A DNA stretch of 64,000 bases. It comes from Myxococcales bacterium 68-20. Its GTDB lineage: Bacteria; Myxococcota_A; Polyangia; Polyangiales; Polyangiaceae. Under the pieces are notes generated by a model, which was not told where the DNA came from, did not search any database, and saw only the letters and a program-made list of their open reading frames with translations. The position numbers and the translations under genes are program-made. Positions 52,172 to 60,719 of the stretch are shown piece by piece. Location of the stretch: contig MKVQ01000041.1 of the NCBI GenBank assembly GCA_001899635.1, positions 62,001 to 126,000 on the forward strand, read 5' to 3'. Each line of letters opens with the position of its first letter. Position 1 is the first letter of the stretch.

Positions 52172-54067
52172 ATGTCGAACGGGAGCGCGCAGGCAGATGG
52201 CGCGATCGCGACGTATCGGGTGCTGCGAGAGCTCGGCGAGCGATCGCAACGCTCGTATGCCGCTTTGCGCGGCGACGGCTCGCTCGTCGTGCTCCATCGC
52301 TTCACGCGCGGAGCGGAACACGGCGACGGCGAGCGCGAGCTCGTCTCCGCCGAGCAGATGGCACTTCTGCTCCGCGATGCCCGCTGCCTCGCGAAGAACT
52401 GGCACCCCAACGTCGCGCGGGTCCGTCATGTCGACCTCGCGACGGAAGTACTCCACGTCGCGACGGACCTCGTCGACGGAGTCACCCTCGACGAGCTCCT
52501 CTCGATTGCGAGCGCCAGGCGTGCCCACCCGGAAGAGCCGGCGCTCTCGCACGCGGTCGTTGCGCGAATCTTCCTCGATGTCCTTGCGGGCCTCTCCGCC
52601 CTCCACGCGCTGCGAGACGGGATCAACGCGCCCCTCGATGCGTTCCACGGCGAGCTCTGCCCCGCGAACGTGGTCGTCGGCAAGGACGGCGTCGCCCGGA
52701 TCGTCAACGTGTTCCGCCCGCGTCCCGTGACGATCCGCGCGACGAGCGAAGCCCTCGGCTATGCATCGCCCGAGATCCTCGCCGGCGAGATCGAACAAGA
52801 CGCTCGCGCCGACATCCATGCCGTCGGCGTGATGCTGTGGGAAGCGCTGGCGGAGCGCCGCCTCTACGACGAGACCAGCCCTGGTCGAATCGCCCAGCGA
52901 CAGCGGGAGGAGGAGATCGCGCCTCCGAACGCACGCCTCGCCGACGTCGCGATGCGCGCGCTCGCGTTCGATCCGGCGCTCAGGTATCGCACGGCACATG
53001 AGATGGCAGCGAGCATGCGCGCGCTCGCGGGGACGGTCGCCTCGGGGAGCACGGTCGCGCAGATCGTGACCGACTTCGCGGGCGACCGCATCCGCTCGCG
53101 CCGAGCCAACCTCGATCCACAATCGTCGGGCCAGCGCCGCGTCCCCGCCAGGCTCCGGAAAGCGAGCTCCGGGACGCACCCGCGCATGCCGTCGGATCCG
53201 CTGCTCGCCGCACGCCCGCCGTCGGCACCGTCTCTCGGTGCGATGAGCGCACGCGAGATGGGGATCGTTGCGCCGCTGCCGCGTCTGGACGCCGACCTCG
53301 AGCCCGGTCCGCTGCCGCCTCGGCACGCGAGCTCGGCGCCGCCGCTCGCGACGGACGAAGCTTCGCGGCCGCCCAACGCCCCCGCACACGAGCTTCCGCT
53401 TCCAGGGAAAGCGACCGTCTCGTCGCTACCACCTCCGGACGAGGACGAGGACGACCTCCCCGGGCCGCGCGAGAGCACGCCTGATGACGAGTACCTCGCT
53501 AGCCTCGCGACGGACCTGCGCGGGCCACGCTCGTCGAGCACGGTCCTCGACGAGCTCGGCGCCGCCGACGACGACGACGATGACGACCTCGATGCGCTCG
53601 CGACCGCACGCGAGGTCACGCTGTCGAAGCGCGCGATCACGCCCGCTCCCGAACCGCACACGATCTCGCCCGAGCTGCCTGCGGTCGCGCCCGTCCCGCC
53701 GTCGCCGCCACGAGCGCCTTCGACGCGAACACCGTTCGTGGTCGACGTCCTCCCGAACGCGCTCGAGCCGACGAGCGACGTCGACGAAACACCACGGTGT
53801 TCACGTCCGCGCATCGCGCTCGCCATCGCCGCGGCGATCGTCCTCGCCGGCGTCGGCGCGGCGATCCTCGCGCTCCAACCTGCGCCGATCGCGCCGACGG
53901 CGGCCGCGCGTGCGCCCGACCCGCCGAGCACGGTGATCGTGGCGCCGCCCCCCGCGGTCGATCCGCTCCCGCATCCGAGCGCGACCGCGTCGACCGACGC
54001 GGCGCCTCGGGCAAGCGCGCCCGCATCTCCCCGGCAGAAATCGATCCCCGATTCGTCGCGCCACTGA
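52172..54067 (+). CDS. membrane pseudokinase with a disordered linker
   Basis: A 631-residue protein. The first 300 residues follow the kinase fold (YRVLRELGERSQRSYAAL, HPNVARVRHVDLA, GYASPEILAGEIEQDARADI, ALAFDPALRYRTAHEMAASM) but lack the glycine-rich loop, the ATP-binding Lys (VVLHRF), the catalytic Asp (FHGELCPANVVV) and DFG (RIVNVF). A linker of about 230 residues, including a run of seven Asp, leads to a helix (IALAIAAAIVLAGVGAAILAL) and a Pro/Ala tail. It should be inactive and may scaffold or inhibit kinases; the atypical kinase is its neighbour. Confidence 0.8.
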   Translation: MSNGSAQADGAIATYRVLRELGERSQRSYAALRGDGSLVVLHRFTRGAEHGDGERELVSAEQMALLLRDARCLAKNWHPNVARVRHVDLATEVLHVATDLVDGVTLDELLSIASARRAHPEEPALSHAVVARIFLDVLAGLSALHALRDGINAPLDAFHGELCPANVVVGKDGVARIVNVFRPRPVTIRATSEALGYASPEILAGEIEQDARADIHAVGVMLWEALAERRLYDETSPGRIAQRQREEEIAPPNARLADVAMRALAFDPALRYRTAHEMAASMRALAGTVASGSTVAQIVTDFAGDRIRSRRANLDPQSSGQRRVPARLRKASSGTHPRMPSDPLLAARPPSAPSLGAMSAREMGIVAPLPRLDADLEPGPLPPRHASSAPPLATDEASRPPNAPAHELPLPGKATVSSLPPPDEDEDDLPGPRESTPDDEYLASLATDLRGPRSSSTVLDELGAADDDDDDDLDALATAREVTLSKRAITPAPEPHTISPELPAVAPVPPSPPRAPSTRTPFVVDVLPNALEPTSDVDETPRCSRPRIALAIAAAIVLAGVGAAILALQPAPIAPTAAARAPDPPSTVIVAPPPAVDPLPHPSATASTDAAPRASAPASPRQKSIPDSSRH

Positions 54068-54187
54068 CGAAGTGACCAGCGTTGCCGGAACGACGCGACG
54101 CCCGACGAATCGTGCGTGCGAGACCGAGACGAGACGACGGCGTCGTCGGCACGCCTCGCTGGCTACCGCTAGAGCGGCGCCATCGGG

Positions 54188-54943
54188 CTACTGACGGTCG
54201 CGGCGACGCCGACGCGCGAGCGCGAGGAGCCCGAGGCCCGCCGATGCGAAGAGCGAGAACCCGCCCGTCGCCCCGACGGCAATGCTGCAGCCGCCCTCGT
54301 CCGCGTCGGTCGAAGTGAGCCTTCGCGTGCCGCTCGACGTCTTGCCACCGCCGTCGGTGGGCGTAGTCGACACGCCGCCCGAGCTCGTCCCGCCGTCGCC
54401 GTCGTCGTCGTCGTCGTCCCCTTTCGGTGGCTCCGAAGGTCCCGCATCGGGGAAGTCACCCACGCGGATATCCGCACACGAGTAGTAGGTCCCCGGGATT
54501 GCGGGCGTCGCTGTATCGGTCGGGCAACCCGGGGTACCGCTCATCTGCTGGCGCAACTGCAGGGTGCACGCCTGACAGGTCACGCCATCCGGTAGCTTCA
54601 CGTCGAGCGTGTAGCTCGTTCCAGCACCGCCGGCTGGGTCGACCATCTGGGCGAGGACCTTGAAGTTCTCGTCCTTCGCCTCGCTGAACGCCACCTGGTA
54701 GCACCCGGCATGCGAGATGGTCTCCTTGAAGGTGACCTTGATCGTCGCGCCCGCGTCGTACTGGGTGAAGCCGGTCGTCCGAGCCACGTTCCCGCAAGGC
54801 GCTGGATAGGTCGGTGGCTTCAGGTCGTCACGATCGTTGCGCGGCGGCGGACTCGTCATCAGCACGTGCGCCGACGCCGTTGCCGGCATGAGCATCACGA
54901 CAGCGAGTGCGAGCGCGCGACCCCCGAGACTGCGGCTTCCCAT
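54188..54943 (-). CDS. LPMO-like secreted protein with a MYXO-CTERM-like tail
   Basis: A 251-residue protein. After the signal peptide (MPATASA) the mature chain would start HVLMTSPPPR, with His first, as in copper-dependent lytic polysaccharide monooxygenases; a second His in ETISHAGCYQVAF could complete the histidine brace. Five or more Cys occur in the domain. Then comes an Asp/Gly/Ser linker and a C-terminal signal: GGCSIAVG, a helix (FSLFASAGLGLLALA) and RRRRRD, the pattern of MYXO-CTERM sorting. ATG 54943 directly begins the signal peptide. It fits the SCE4755 monooxygenase-like family; copper binding is inferred. Confidence 0.78.
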   Translation of the reverse strand: MGSRSLGGRALALAVVMLMPATASAHVLMTSPPPRNDRDDLKPPTYPAPCGNVARTTGFTQYDAGATIKVTFKETISHAGCYQVAFSEAKDENFKVLAQMVDPAGGAGTSYTLDVKLPDGVTCQACTLQLRQQMSGTPGCPTDTATPAIPGTYYSCADIRVGDFPDAGPSEPPKGDDDDDDGDGGTSSGGVSTTPTDGGGKTSSGTRRLTSTDADEGGCSIAVGATGGFSLFASAGLGLLALARRRRRDRQ

Positions 54944-55043
54944 GAGCCCGACACTACCATGCACAAGCGCGACAGGCCGCTAGTTCCAGGGATAAGCCTA
55001 GGATTCCACTTTTGCGGATCTTCTTTGATACGGTACGAAATCG

Positions 55044-56402
55044 GTGCTGCCGATCACGCAGAGAAAACCTCCCAAGCACCTCGGCCGGTTCGAGGTCGGC
55101 GCCAAGATCGGCGGCGGGGGAATGGCGACGGTCTACCTCGGTCGCGACATCCGGGAGGATGGGAGCGAGGCCCTCGTCGCGCTGAAGGTGATCCGCGACG
55201 AGCTCGCGAACGACGAGCAGTTCGCAGCGATGTTCGTCGACGAGGCGAAGATCCTCGCCCGTCTCTCGCATCCGAACGTCATCCAGACCCTCGAGTACGG
55301 CGTCACCGGTCAGCATCGCTTCATCGCGATGGAGCTACTCAGTGGGCGGACCATCGCCGATGTCTGGGAGACCCTGGTCGAAGCGAAGGAGGCCTTCGAC
55401 CTCGGCATGGCCGCATGGATCTGCGCGCGAGTGGCCGAGGGGCTCCATTCCGCACACGAGCTCGTCGACGAGACGGGCTCCCCGCTCAGCGTCATCCACC
55501 GAGACGTGAACCCGACGAACATCTTCCTCACCCACTCGGGCGAGGTGAAGCTGATCGACTTCGGGCTCGCTCGCGCGCGCGTCCGCGCCTCGAAGAGCGC
55601 CGACGGCATCGTGAAGGGGAAGATCCCTTACCTCGCTCCCGAGCAGGCGTACGGCCGGCCGCTCGACCGACGGATCGACATCTACGCCCTCGGCACGACG
55701 CTCTGGGAGATGGCGACGATGAAGCGCTTGTTCAAGCGCGACACCGACATCGACACGCTCAAGGCGATCCGCGACGCCGCCGTGCCGGATCCGCGCGACC
55801 AGAATCCCGACTTCCCCGAGTCGCTGTGGAAGATCATCGATCGCGCGCTCCGCCGCGATCGCGACGAGCGCTATGCGACGGCGGAAGAGATGCGCACCGA
55901 TCTCGACGCGTTCGCGCGCGCGAGCGGACCGCACGCACAGAAGCTCGCCGCCCTCGTCGAGCGACTCTTCCCCGGCGGAGAGGCCCGGCAGGCGAAGTGG
56001 CTGCGCGACGCCGCGGCGGTCCGCGTCCCGGCCGCGACGATGGCGCCTCCCGCGCCGGTGCCGATCGCCTCCTCGAGCCTCCTCGAAGACGACGACGCGC
56101 GGTCGGTCCCCCACCTGCCCGCGCGTGAGTCGAAGCAAACGCCGCTTGCAGAAGCGAAGGCCGAGCACGAGTCGTCCCCTCCGCAGTCGCGCCGATCGTC
56201 GAAGGCGCCCACCCGACAATCGACGCGGCCGAAGCTCGAGAGCAAGCGACCGAAACCGAAGAACAAGAAGAAGGGCAAGCGGTCCGAGAGCGCCTCGCCC
56301 GCTCCCGTGGTCACGCCGGAAGAGGACACGCGGAAGCTCTGGATGATCGTCTCCGCCGTGGTCGCGGCGCTCGTCATCCTCGCTGTTCTCGCCTCGCGCT
56401 GA
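55044..56402 (+). CDS. Ser/Thr protein kinase with a C-terminal membrane helix
   Basis: A 452-residue protein with the kinase domain at about 13-290: IGGGGMATVYLG, VALKVI, VIHRDVNPTNIFL, IDFGLARA, YLAPEQ and DIYALGTTLWEMA. All catalytic residues are present; HRDVxPxN is usual in myxobacterial kinases. A basic, disordered linker (KRPKPKNKKKGKR) leads to a C-terminal anchor (IVSAVVAALVILAVLA). It faces the cytosol with practically no extracytoplasmic part. It starts with GTG, about 100 bases from the divergent LPMO-like gene. Confidence 0.92.
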   Translation: MLPITQRKPPKHLGRFEVGAKIGGGGMATVYLGRDIREDGSEALVALKVIRDELANDEQFAAMFVDEAKILARLSHPNVIQTLEYGVTGQHRFIAMELLSGRTIADVWETLVEAKEAFDLGMAAWICARVAEGLHSAHELVDETGSPLSVIHRDVNPTNIFLTHSGEVKLIDFGLARARVRASKSADGIVKGKIPYLAPEQAYGRPLDRRIDIYALGTTLWEMATMKRLFKRDTDIDTLKAIRDAAVPDPRDQNPDFPESLWKIIDRALRRDRDERYATAEEMRTDLDAFARASGPHAQKLAALVERLFPGGEARQAKWLRDAAAVRVPAATMAPPAPVPIASSSLLEDDDARSVPHLPARESKQTPLAEAKAEHESSPPQSRRSSKAPTRQSTRPKLESKRPKPKNKKKGKRSESASPAPVVTPEEDTRKLWMIVSAVVAALVILAVLASR

Positions 56403-56427
56403 CGCGCGCTCACACGGTCGTCCTCGC

Positions 56428-56477
56428 AAGCTCCGTCAGAGCCAGGCGTCGAAAGCTCCGTCAGAAGCCCGGCGTCG
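56428..56477. repeat. 25-bp imperfect tandem duplication over a stop codon
   Basis: AAGCTCCGTCAGAGCCAGG and AAGCTCCGTCAGAAGCCCGG head two copies that both continue with CGTCG. The right copy contains the last codons and stop of the minus-strand kinase; the left copy follows it. Confidence 0.75.
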
Positions 56478-57801
56478 TCGCGACGCCACCCGCGGTCGCG
56501 GTCGGACGGGGCTTCGGAGGCTTCTTGTCGCCGGGCGCAGGCGGACGCTTCACCGTCGTGGTCGGCCGCGCGGTGGCGACCGCCCGCACCGCAGTCGACC
56601 CCGGCTCGGCGGCCGGCGGCGCAGGCTCGGCGCTCGGTGCAGGAGCCGGCGCCTCCGATGGCGGCGGGACCGAGATCGCAGGCTCGACCGCGGGTACCGT
56701 CGACACGGGGACCGAAGCGCCCGTCGTCACGGGATCCGGAGGACGACTCGGGCCGAGCGTCAGGCCGATGGCGATCACCGCGGCCCCGAGCGCAGCGCCG
56801 CCTGCGATGGCGAGCGTCTTCGCTTTGTTCCCCCGGGGAGCCTCGACGACGGGCCGCTCCGAAGAGATCGCGAGGCTCGACGGGCTCGTGGAGCGCGACG
56901 TGCCGGCCTCGGTTTGCGGGCGGAGCTCCTGGAGCGACTGCGCGAGGAGCTCGTCCGTCGCGTCGATCGCTCTACGAAGCGCCTCCGCGAGCTCGGCGCA
57001 CGTCGCAAAGCGTTCGTAGGGGCGCTTCGCGAGCGCACGCGAGATCGCGAGCCAGAGCCGGGGCTCGATGCGCGGATCGGGATCGACCTCGTGCTCGAGC
57101 ACCGCCGCGAGTGACGCCGCAGCCGCGTCCCTTTGGAAGACACGCACGCCGGTCAACATCTCGTAGAGGAGGACCGCGAACGCGAACATGTCGCTCCGCC
57201 CATCGAGGTCCTCCTGTCCGCGGATCTGCTCGGGCGACATGTAGTGCGGCGTCCCGAGGACGCTGCCATCCATCGTGAGCGCCGAGCCGGCGGCGGGAAG
57301 CTTGGCGATGCCGAAGTCGAGGAGCTTGGGGATGACGTGCCCGTCGGGCTCGACGGCGAAGAACACGTTCGCCGGCTTCACGTCGCGATGGACGATGCCC
57401 TTCTGGTGGACGTGGTGCATCGCAGAGAGGACCGGCACCGCGACGGCGACCGCCTGGAGCGCCGAGAGCGCGCCGCGCTCACGCATCGCGTCTTCGAGCG
57501 TGCTCCCGCGGAGCAGCTCCATCACGAGCCCGAGCGTGCCGTCCGCTTCGTCCACGAGATCGAAGACGCGCACCACGTTCCGATGCGAGATCGTCGCCGA
57601 AAGGCGTGCCTCGCGCCGGAACCGCTCGTCGTGCACCGGCGAGCGTTCGAAGCGATGGAGCGTCTTGACCGCGACCTCGGCCTGGGTGGCTTCGTTGCGC
57701 GCGACCCAGACGTCGCCCATCCCACCGCGCCCGATGCGCTTGATGAGCCGGATTTTTCCCCCGAGCAGGGTGTCGGGGGGGATTTCGCTTCGGGCCAACA
57801 C
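56461..57801 (-). CDS. Ser/Thr protein kinase with a C-terminal membrane helix
   Basis: A 446-residue protein. The kinase domain has IGRGGMGDVWVA, VAVKTL, IVHRDVKPANVFF, LDFGIAKL, YMSPEQIRG and SDMFAFAVLLYEML; catalytic residues are complete. A membrane helix follows (LAIAGGAALGAAVIAIGLTL) and a long Pro/Ala-rich extracytoplasmic tail. GTG 57801 is chosen because the upstream frame runs through a dispersed repeat and a poly-Ala stretch; TTG 57798 is an alternative. It is downstream of the small Cys-rich lipoprotein gene on the same strand. Confidence 0.9.
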   Translation of the reverse strand: MLARSEIPPDTLLGGKIRLIKRIGRGGMGDVWVARNEATQAEVAVKTLHRFERSPVHDERFRREARLSATISHRNVVRVFDLVDEADGTLGLVMELLRGSTLEDAMRERGALSALQAVAVAVPVLSAMHHVHQKGIVHRDVKPANVFFAVEPDGHVIPKLLDFGIAKLPAAGSALTMDGSVLGTPHYMSPEQIRGQEDLDGRSDMFAFAVLLYEMLTGVRVFQRDAAAASLAAVLEHEVDPDPRIEPRLWLAISRALAKRPYERFATCAELAEALRRAIDATDELLAQSLQELRPQTEAGTSRSTSPSSLAISSERPVVEAPRGNKAKTLAIAGGAALGAAVIAIGLTLGPSRPPDPVTTGASVPVSTVPAVEPAISVPPPSEAPAPAPSAEPAPPAAEPGSTAVRAVATARPTTTVKRPPAPGDKKPPKPRPTATAGGVATTPGF

Positions 57802-57830
57802 GCCTCGCCGGGATCCTAACGCAACTCGCG

Positions 57831-57866
57831 GCGGGCCGCAGGCCCACGTCTGCGGGTGGTTGGGGG
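57831..57866 (+). repeat. dispersed intergenic repeat, good copy
   Basis: GCGGGCCGCAGGCCCAC, then GTCTGCGGGTGGTTGGGG, differs from the 27346 copy at only two or three positions; the GGGCC hairpin is kept with GCA in its loop, while the second hairpin is lost. It lies just upstream of the kinase start at 57801. Confidence 0.75.
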
Positions 57867-57901
57867 TCGACGCGAGTGGTGCCCCGGTGTGGTCATCGCC
57901 G

Positions 57902-58267
57902 CTAGCACGAGGACGGACGTCGACAGTCGATGCCGTTCGGACCGCCGCCGCTGCCGCTGCCGCTGCCGCTGCCACCCGATCCGTTGCGGGCGCAGCAGAC
58001 CTCCGGGCTCTCGCAGTCTCCACGCTCGCACCAGGAGCAATGGTTGGTGGTGCAGTTCAAGCAGAGACGCGAGCCGCAGCAGACGCCTCGGCCCTGCGGC
58101 GGAGGGTTGTCGGGACAGCTGTACGCATCAGGGTCGTTGCCGCTGCTCGTGCCGGTGTCGGCCGCGCTGGCGTCGGCATCCGCGTACACGACGTCCGGGA
58201 CGGACGAACACGCGAGCGCGGGCAACGAGAGGAGCCCCAGCCCGAGGATGATGCTGACGGCACGCAT
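57902..58267 (-). CDS. small Cys-rich lipoprotein
   Basis: A 121-residue protein of unknown function: lipobox LALAC, an acidic linker, then twelve Cys (GVCCGSRLCLNCTTNHCSWC, CESPEVCCARNG) followed by a Gly-Ser run and a closing CRRPSSC. It is probably a disulfide-rich extracytoplasmic domain. The Gly-Ser run is encoded by a hexanucleotide repeat (57947-57974). It lies 22 bases after the TPR/PEGA gene and 100 before the kinase, so the three may share a transcript. Confidence 0.75.
   Translation of the reverse strand: MRAVSIILGLGLLSLPALACSSVPDVVYADADASAADTGTSSGNDPDAYSCPDNPPPQGRGVCCGSRLCLNCTTNHCSWCERGDCESPEVCCARNGSGGSGSGSGSGGGPNGIDCRRPSSC
57947..57974 (-). repeat. hexanucleotide microsatellite
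   Basis: GCTGCC (plus-strand reading) is repeated four times with flanking near-matches, encoding Gly-Ser pairs in the Cys-rich lipoprotein. Confidence 0.8.
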
Positions 58268-58289
58268 GGCGCTATGGAGTGAGTGTACC

Positions 58290-59282
58290 TCAGAACGTCA
58301 ACGCGAGACGCATACCGCCAAGCTTCGGCGTGACGAGATGCGTCGTAGCCTTCTGGCCCGCCGCAGGCGACCGGAGCAGAAAGTACGCTCCCGCACCCAT
58401 GGCTGCGAGCCCGACGATCGTGAGCGCACCGCCGAGTGGCCCGAACAGGCTCGCGCGATCGCGATCGCCCTCGATGTCCTCGCGCAGGCTCGTCGGGCAG
58501 ACGTTGCCCGGACATGCGGTATTGATGTCGTCGATCGTTCCCTCGCGAACGACCAGCAGCGCGCCGCCGGTGACGGCCAGAGCAGCGCCGGCGCCGAGGG
58601 CGATCCACGGGAGGGTCTTGTCACTCGACAGCGACGTGAGCGGCCCCCGCTCCGGCGTGAACGTGACCGTGTGGCCGACCTCGCCACCGCCGTCGGCGAC
58701 CGAGATGGTCTGCTCGTAGGGCTGCGAGTCTCGCGCGGTGGCGGCGATGACGTGATCGCCGGGGTCGAGCTCGATCACCCGCGGTGTCGTCGAGACGGGG
58801 ACCGGCGCACCGTCGACCGTGAGACGCACGTCGGCCGGGGGACTGTCCTGCACGCGCACGGCGACCTTCGGGATGCGTCGCTGCAGCTCGGCCGCCCGCT
58901 CCGCGGCGCTGTCCGCGGTCTCCTGATCGCTCGGAGGGAGGGACGGCTTCGCGACCGCGAGCGCGCGGTACATGTCACGCGCCTCACGGAGGCGCCCCAT
59001 GGCGACGAGCACCGTCGCGATCCGGTAGCGAACCGACGCGCTCTCCTTCACCTTGGCGACGCGCTCGAACTTCTCGAGCGCTTCGGGATAGCGCTTCTCC
59101 TGTTCGTCCTTGAACGCTTCCTGGAAAAGCTCACGCGCGGCCTGGAGCTCCTCGGGGGACTGAGCGAAGGCCCGCGGCGACAGCAGCCCTGCCCCCATCG
59201 CGACTGCGAGGGAGAGGGAGAGGGCGAACGCGCCGGACTTGCGCTTCACACTCCCCCGCAGACACGTGTGGCTATCCATCAT
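58290..59282 (-). CDS. TPR and PEGA-like membrane protein
   Basis: A 330-residue protein with a signal peptide (LLSPRAFAQS), two or three TPR-like pairs (FQEAFKDEQEKRYPEALEKF, VLVAMGRLREARDMYRALAV), a PEGA-like sheet (PPADVRLTVDGAPVPVSTTP, DPGDHVIAAT) and two membrane helices (TLPWIALGAGAALAVTGGAL and ALTIVGLAAMGAGAYFLL). ATG 59282 overlaps the end of the FHA/AAA+ gene by 11 bases, so the two are translationally coupled. This arrangement is common next to myxobacterial kinases; function unknown. Confidence 0.78.
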   Translation of the reverse strand: MMDSHTCLRGSVKRKSGAFALSLSLAVAMGAGLLSPRAFAQSPEELQAARELFQEAFKDEQEKRYPEALEKFERVAKVKESASVRYRIATVLVAMGRLREARDMYRALAVAKPSLPPSDQETADSAAERAAELQRRIPKVAVRVQDSPPADVRLTVDGAPVPVSTTPRVIELDPGDHVIAATARDSQPYEQTISVADGGGEVGHTVTFTPERGPLTSLSSDKTLPWIALGAGAALAVTGGALLVVREGTIDDINTACPGNVCPTSLREDIEGDRDRASLFGPLGGALTIVGLAAMGAGAYFLLRSPAAGQKATTHLVTPKLGGMRLALTF

Positions 59283-60618
59283 CGAGCGACACCCCATAGA
59301 GGCCCCGCTTCTTTAGCAGATCGCGAAGATGATGCCGCGCGACATCGGCCTTTCGTGCCGCGGCGGAGAGATTGCCCTGACACCCCTTCATCAGGATCGT
59401 GAGATAGGCTTTCTCGAAACGCTCGATTGCGCGCTCCTTCGCCTGGGCGAACGTCCCCGACAGATCGAGCGGCGCGCGCTCGCCCTCCGTCCCACGGAAG
59501 CCCTCGCCTTCACCGGCCACGTCTTGCCGCCGGATGACGCCGTCACGCGCGACCGCGGCAGCGCGCAGGAGCGCGTTGTCGAGCTCGCGGACGTTCCCCG
59601 GCCACGGCATCGACGCGAGGTGCTCGAGCGCGTCGACATCGATCATCGCCTCGATCCCGGCGCGCGCGAGGAGCTTCGCGCAGACCAGCGGCAGGTCCTC
59701 CTTCCGCTGCCGGAGCGGCGGCACGAAGACGCGAACCTGAGCGAGGCGGAAGTACAGGTCCTCGCGGAAGCTCCCCTTGTCGATCGCGTTGCGCAGATCG
59801 CGGCTCGTCGACGAGAGGACTCGCACGTCGATCGGAACCGGCGTCTGTCCCCCGACCCGCAGGATCTCGCGTCGCTCGAGCATCCGGAGCAGCTTGGCCT
59901 GGAGTGCAGGGAGTAGCTCGCCGACGCCGTCGATGAACACGGTGCCGCCCTGGGCGCTCTCGATGAGACCGCCCTCCTGGGCGTCGCCTCCGCCTTCGCC
60001 CTTCTCGTGACCGAAGATCATCGTCTCCGCGAGCGCCTCGGGGAGCGACGTCACGTCGATGACGACGAACGGCGCGGACGCGCGTCCGGACGCAAGGTGG
60101 ATCGCGCGGGCGACCCCCTCCTTGCCCGTGCCGGTCTCGCCCTGGACGAGGACGGCGAGCTCCTTGGGAGCGATGCGCTCCAGCGTGGCAAAGAGCTCGC
60201 GCATCGCGGGCGAGCGTCCGACGAGATCACCGAACGACTCGCGCGCGTTGGACGGAGGCACCGCCGCGTTCTCGTCGACATCGAGCCGCAGCACGGTGTC
60301 GCCGATCGTGAGCTCGCCTCCGATCGCGAGCTCGACGTCCATCACCTTGTGCTGTCCCAGCCACGTGCCGTTCGTGCTGCCGACGTCACGCGCACGAACA
60401 CGGTCGTGAACGCGCGTGAGCTCGAGGTGGGCTCCGCTGACGCGCGGGTCATCGACGACGAAGTCGTTCGTCGGGTGACGACCAACCGTGGCGCTGGCGC
60501 GGACGATCGCAAAGGCGCGTCCGGCAGAGGGGCCGCTCACGGCGACAAGCTTCGCCAACGTCTCGGTTCGCGTCACCAACCCCGGATTCGCTTCTGTACC
60601 CCCACGGACGGTACTCAT
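59272..60618 (-). CDS. FHA/AAA+ NtrC-like regulator lacking GAFTGA
   Basis: A 448-residue protein. FHA domain (about 28-115): VGRHPTNDFVV, SGAHLEL and STNGTWLG, all phosphothreonine-binding residues present. AAA+ domain (about 130-365): Walker A QGETGTGKEG, arginine-finger-like FREDLYFRL and WPGNVRELDNALL. The segment after FGHEKG reads EGGGDAQEG in place of the GAFTGA loop that touches sigma-54, and Walker B reads VFIDGVGEL, so the Glu after Asp is Gly. A Fis-type helix-turn-helix ends it (AAARKADVARHHLRDLLKKR). It may regulate without sigma-54 or ATP hydrolysis. ATG 60618 precedes MSTVRGG. Confidence 0.88.
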   Translation of the reverse strand: MSTVRGGTEANPGLVTRTETLAKLVAVSGPSAGRAFAIVRASATVGRHPTNDFVVDDPRVSGAHLELTRVHDRVRARDVGSTNGTWLGQHKVMDVELAIGGELTIGDTVLRLDVDENAAVPPSNARESFGDLVGRSPAMRELFATLERIAPKELAVLVQGETGTGKEGVARAIHLASGRASAPFVVIDVTSLPEALAETMIFGHEKGEGGGDAQEGGLIESAQGGTVFIDGVGELLPALQAKLLRMLERREILRVGGQTPVPIDVRVLSSTSRDLRNAIDKGSFREDLYFRLAQVRVFVPPLRQRKEDLPLVCAKLLARAGIEAMIDVDALEHLASMPWPGNVRELDNALLRAAAVARDGVIRRQDVAGEGEGFRGTEGERAPLDLSGTFAQAKERAIERFEKAYLTILMKGCQGNLSAAARKADVARHHLRDLLKKRGLYGVSLDDG

Positions 60619-60719
60619 CGGGGGCAACCATATTCATTCTCCGTTGCAAGACGCAACAGCTGCAGGTTTTTTCCGATTTCCGGTCGCGCTCAATCCGGCT
60701 GCTCTGTATACGAGAGGCC
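60619..60719. promoter_or_regulatory. divergent promoter region
   Basis: A 101-base AT-richer gap between the FHA regulator and the SulP fusion. It contains an inverted repeat near 60642-60656 (GTTGC with GCAAC), a run of Ts (60667-60672) and TGTATA (60705-60710), which would be a -10 element for a very short leader. The boxes are tentative. Confidence 0.4.

Noticed and set aside
57802-58023. N-terminal extension of the kinase at 56461-57801
   Set aside because: The extension translates the dispersed repeat and a poly-Ala microsatellite and overlaps the Cys-rich lipoprotein gene.
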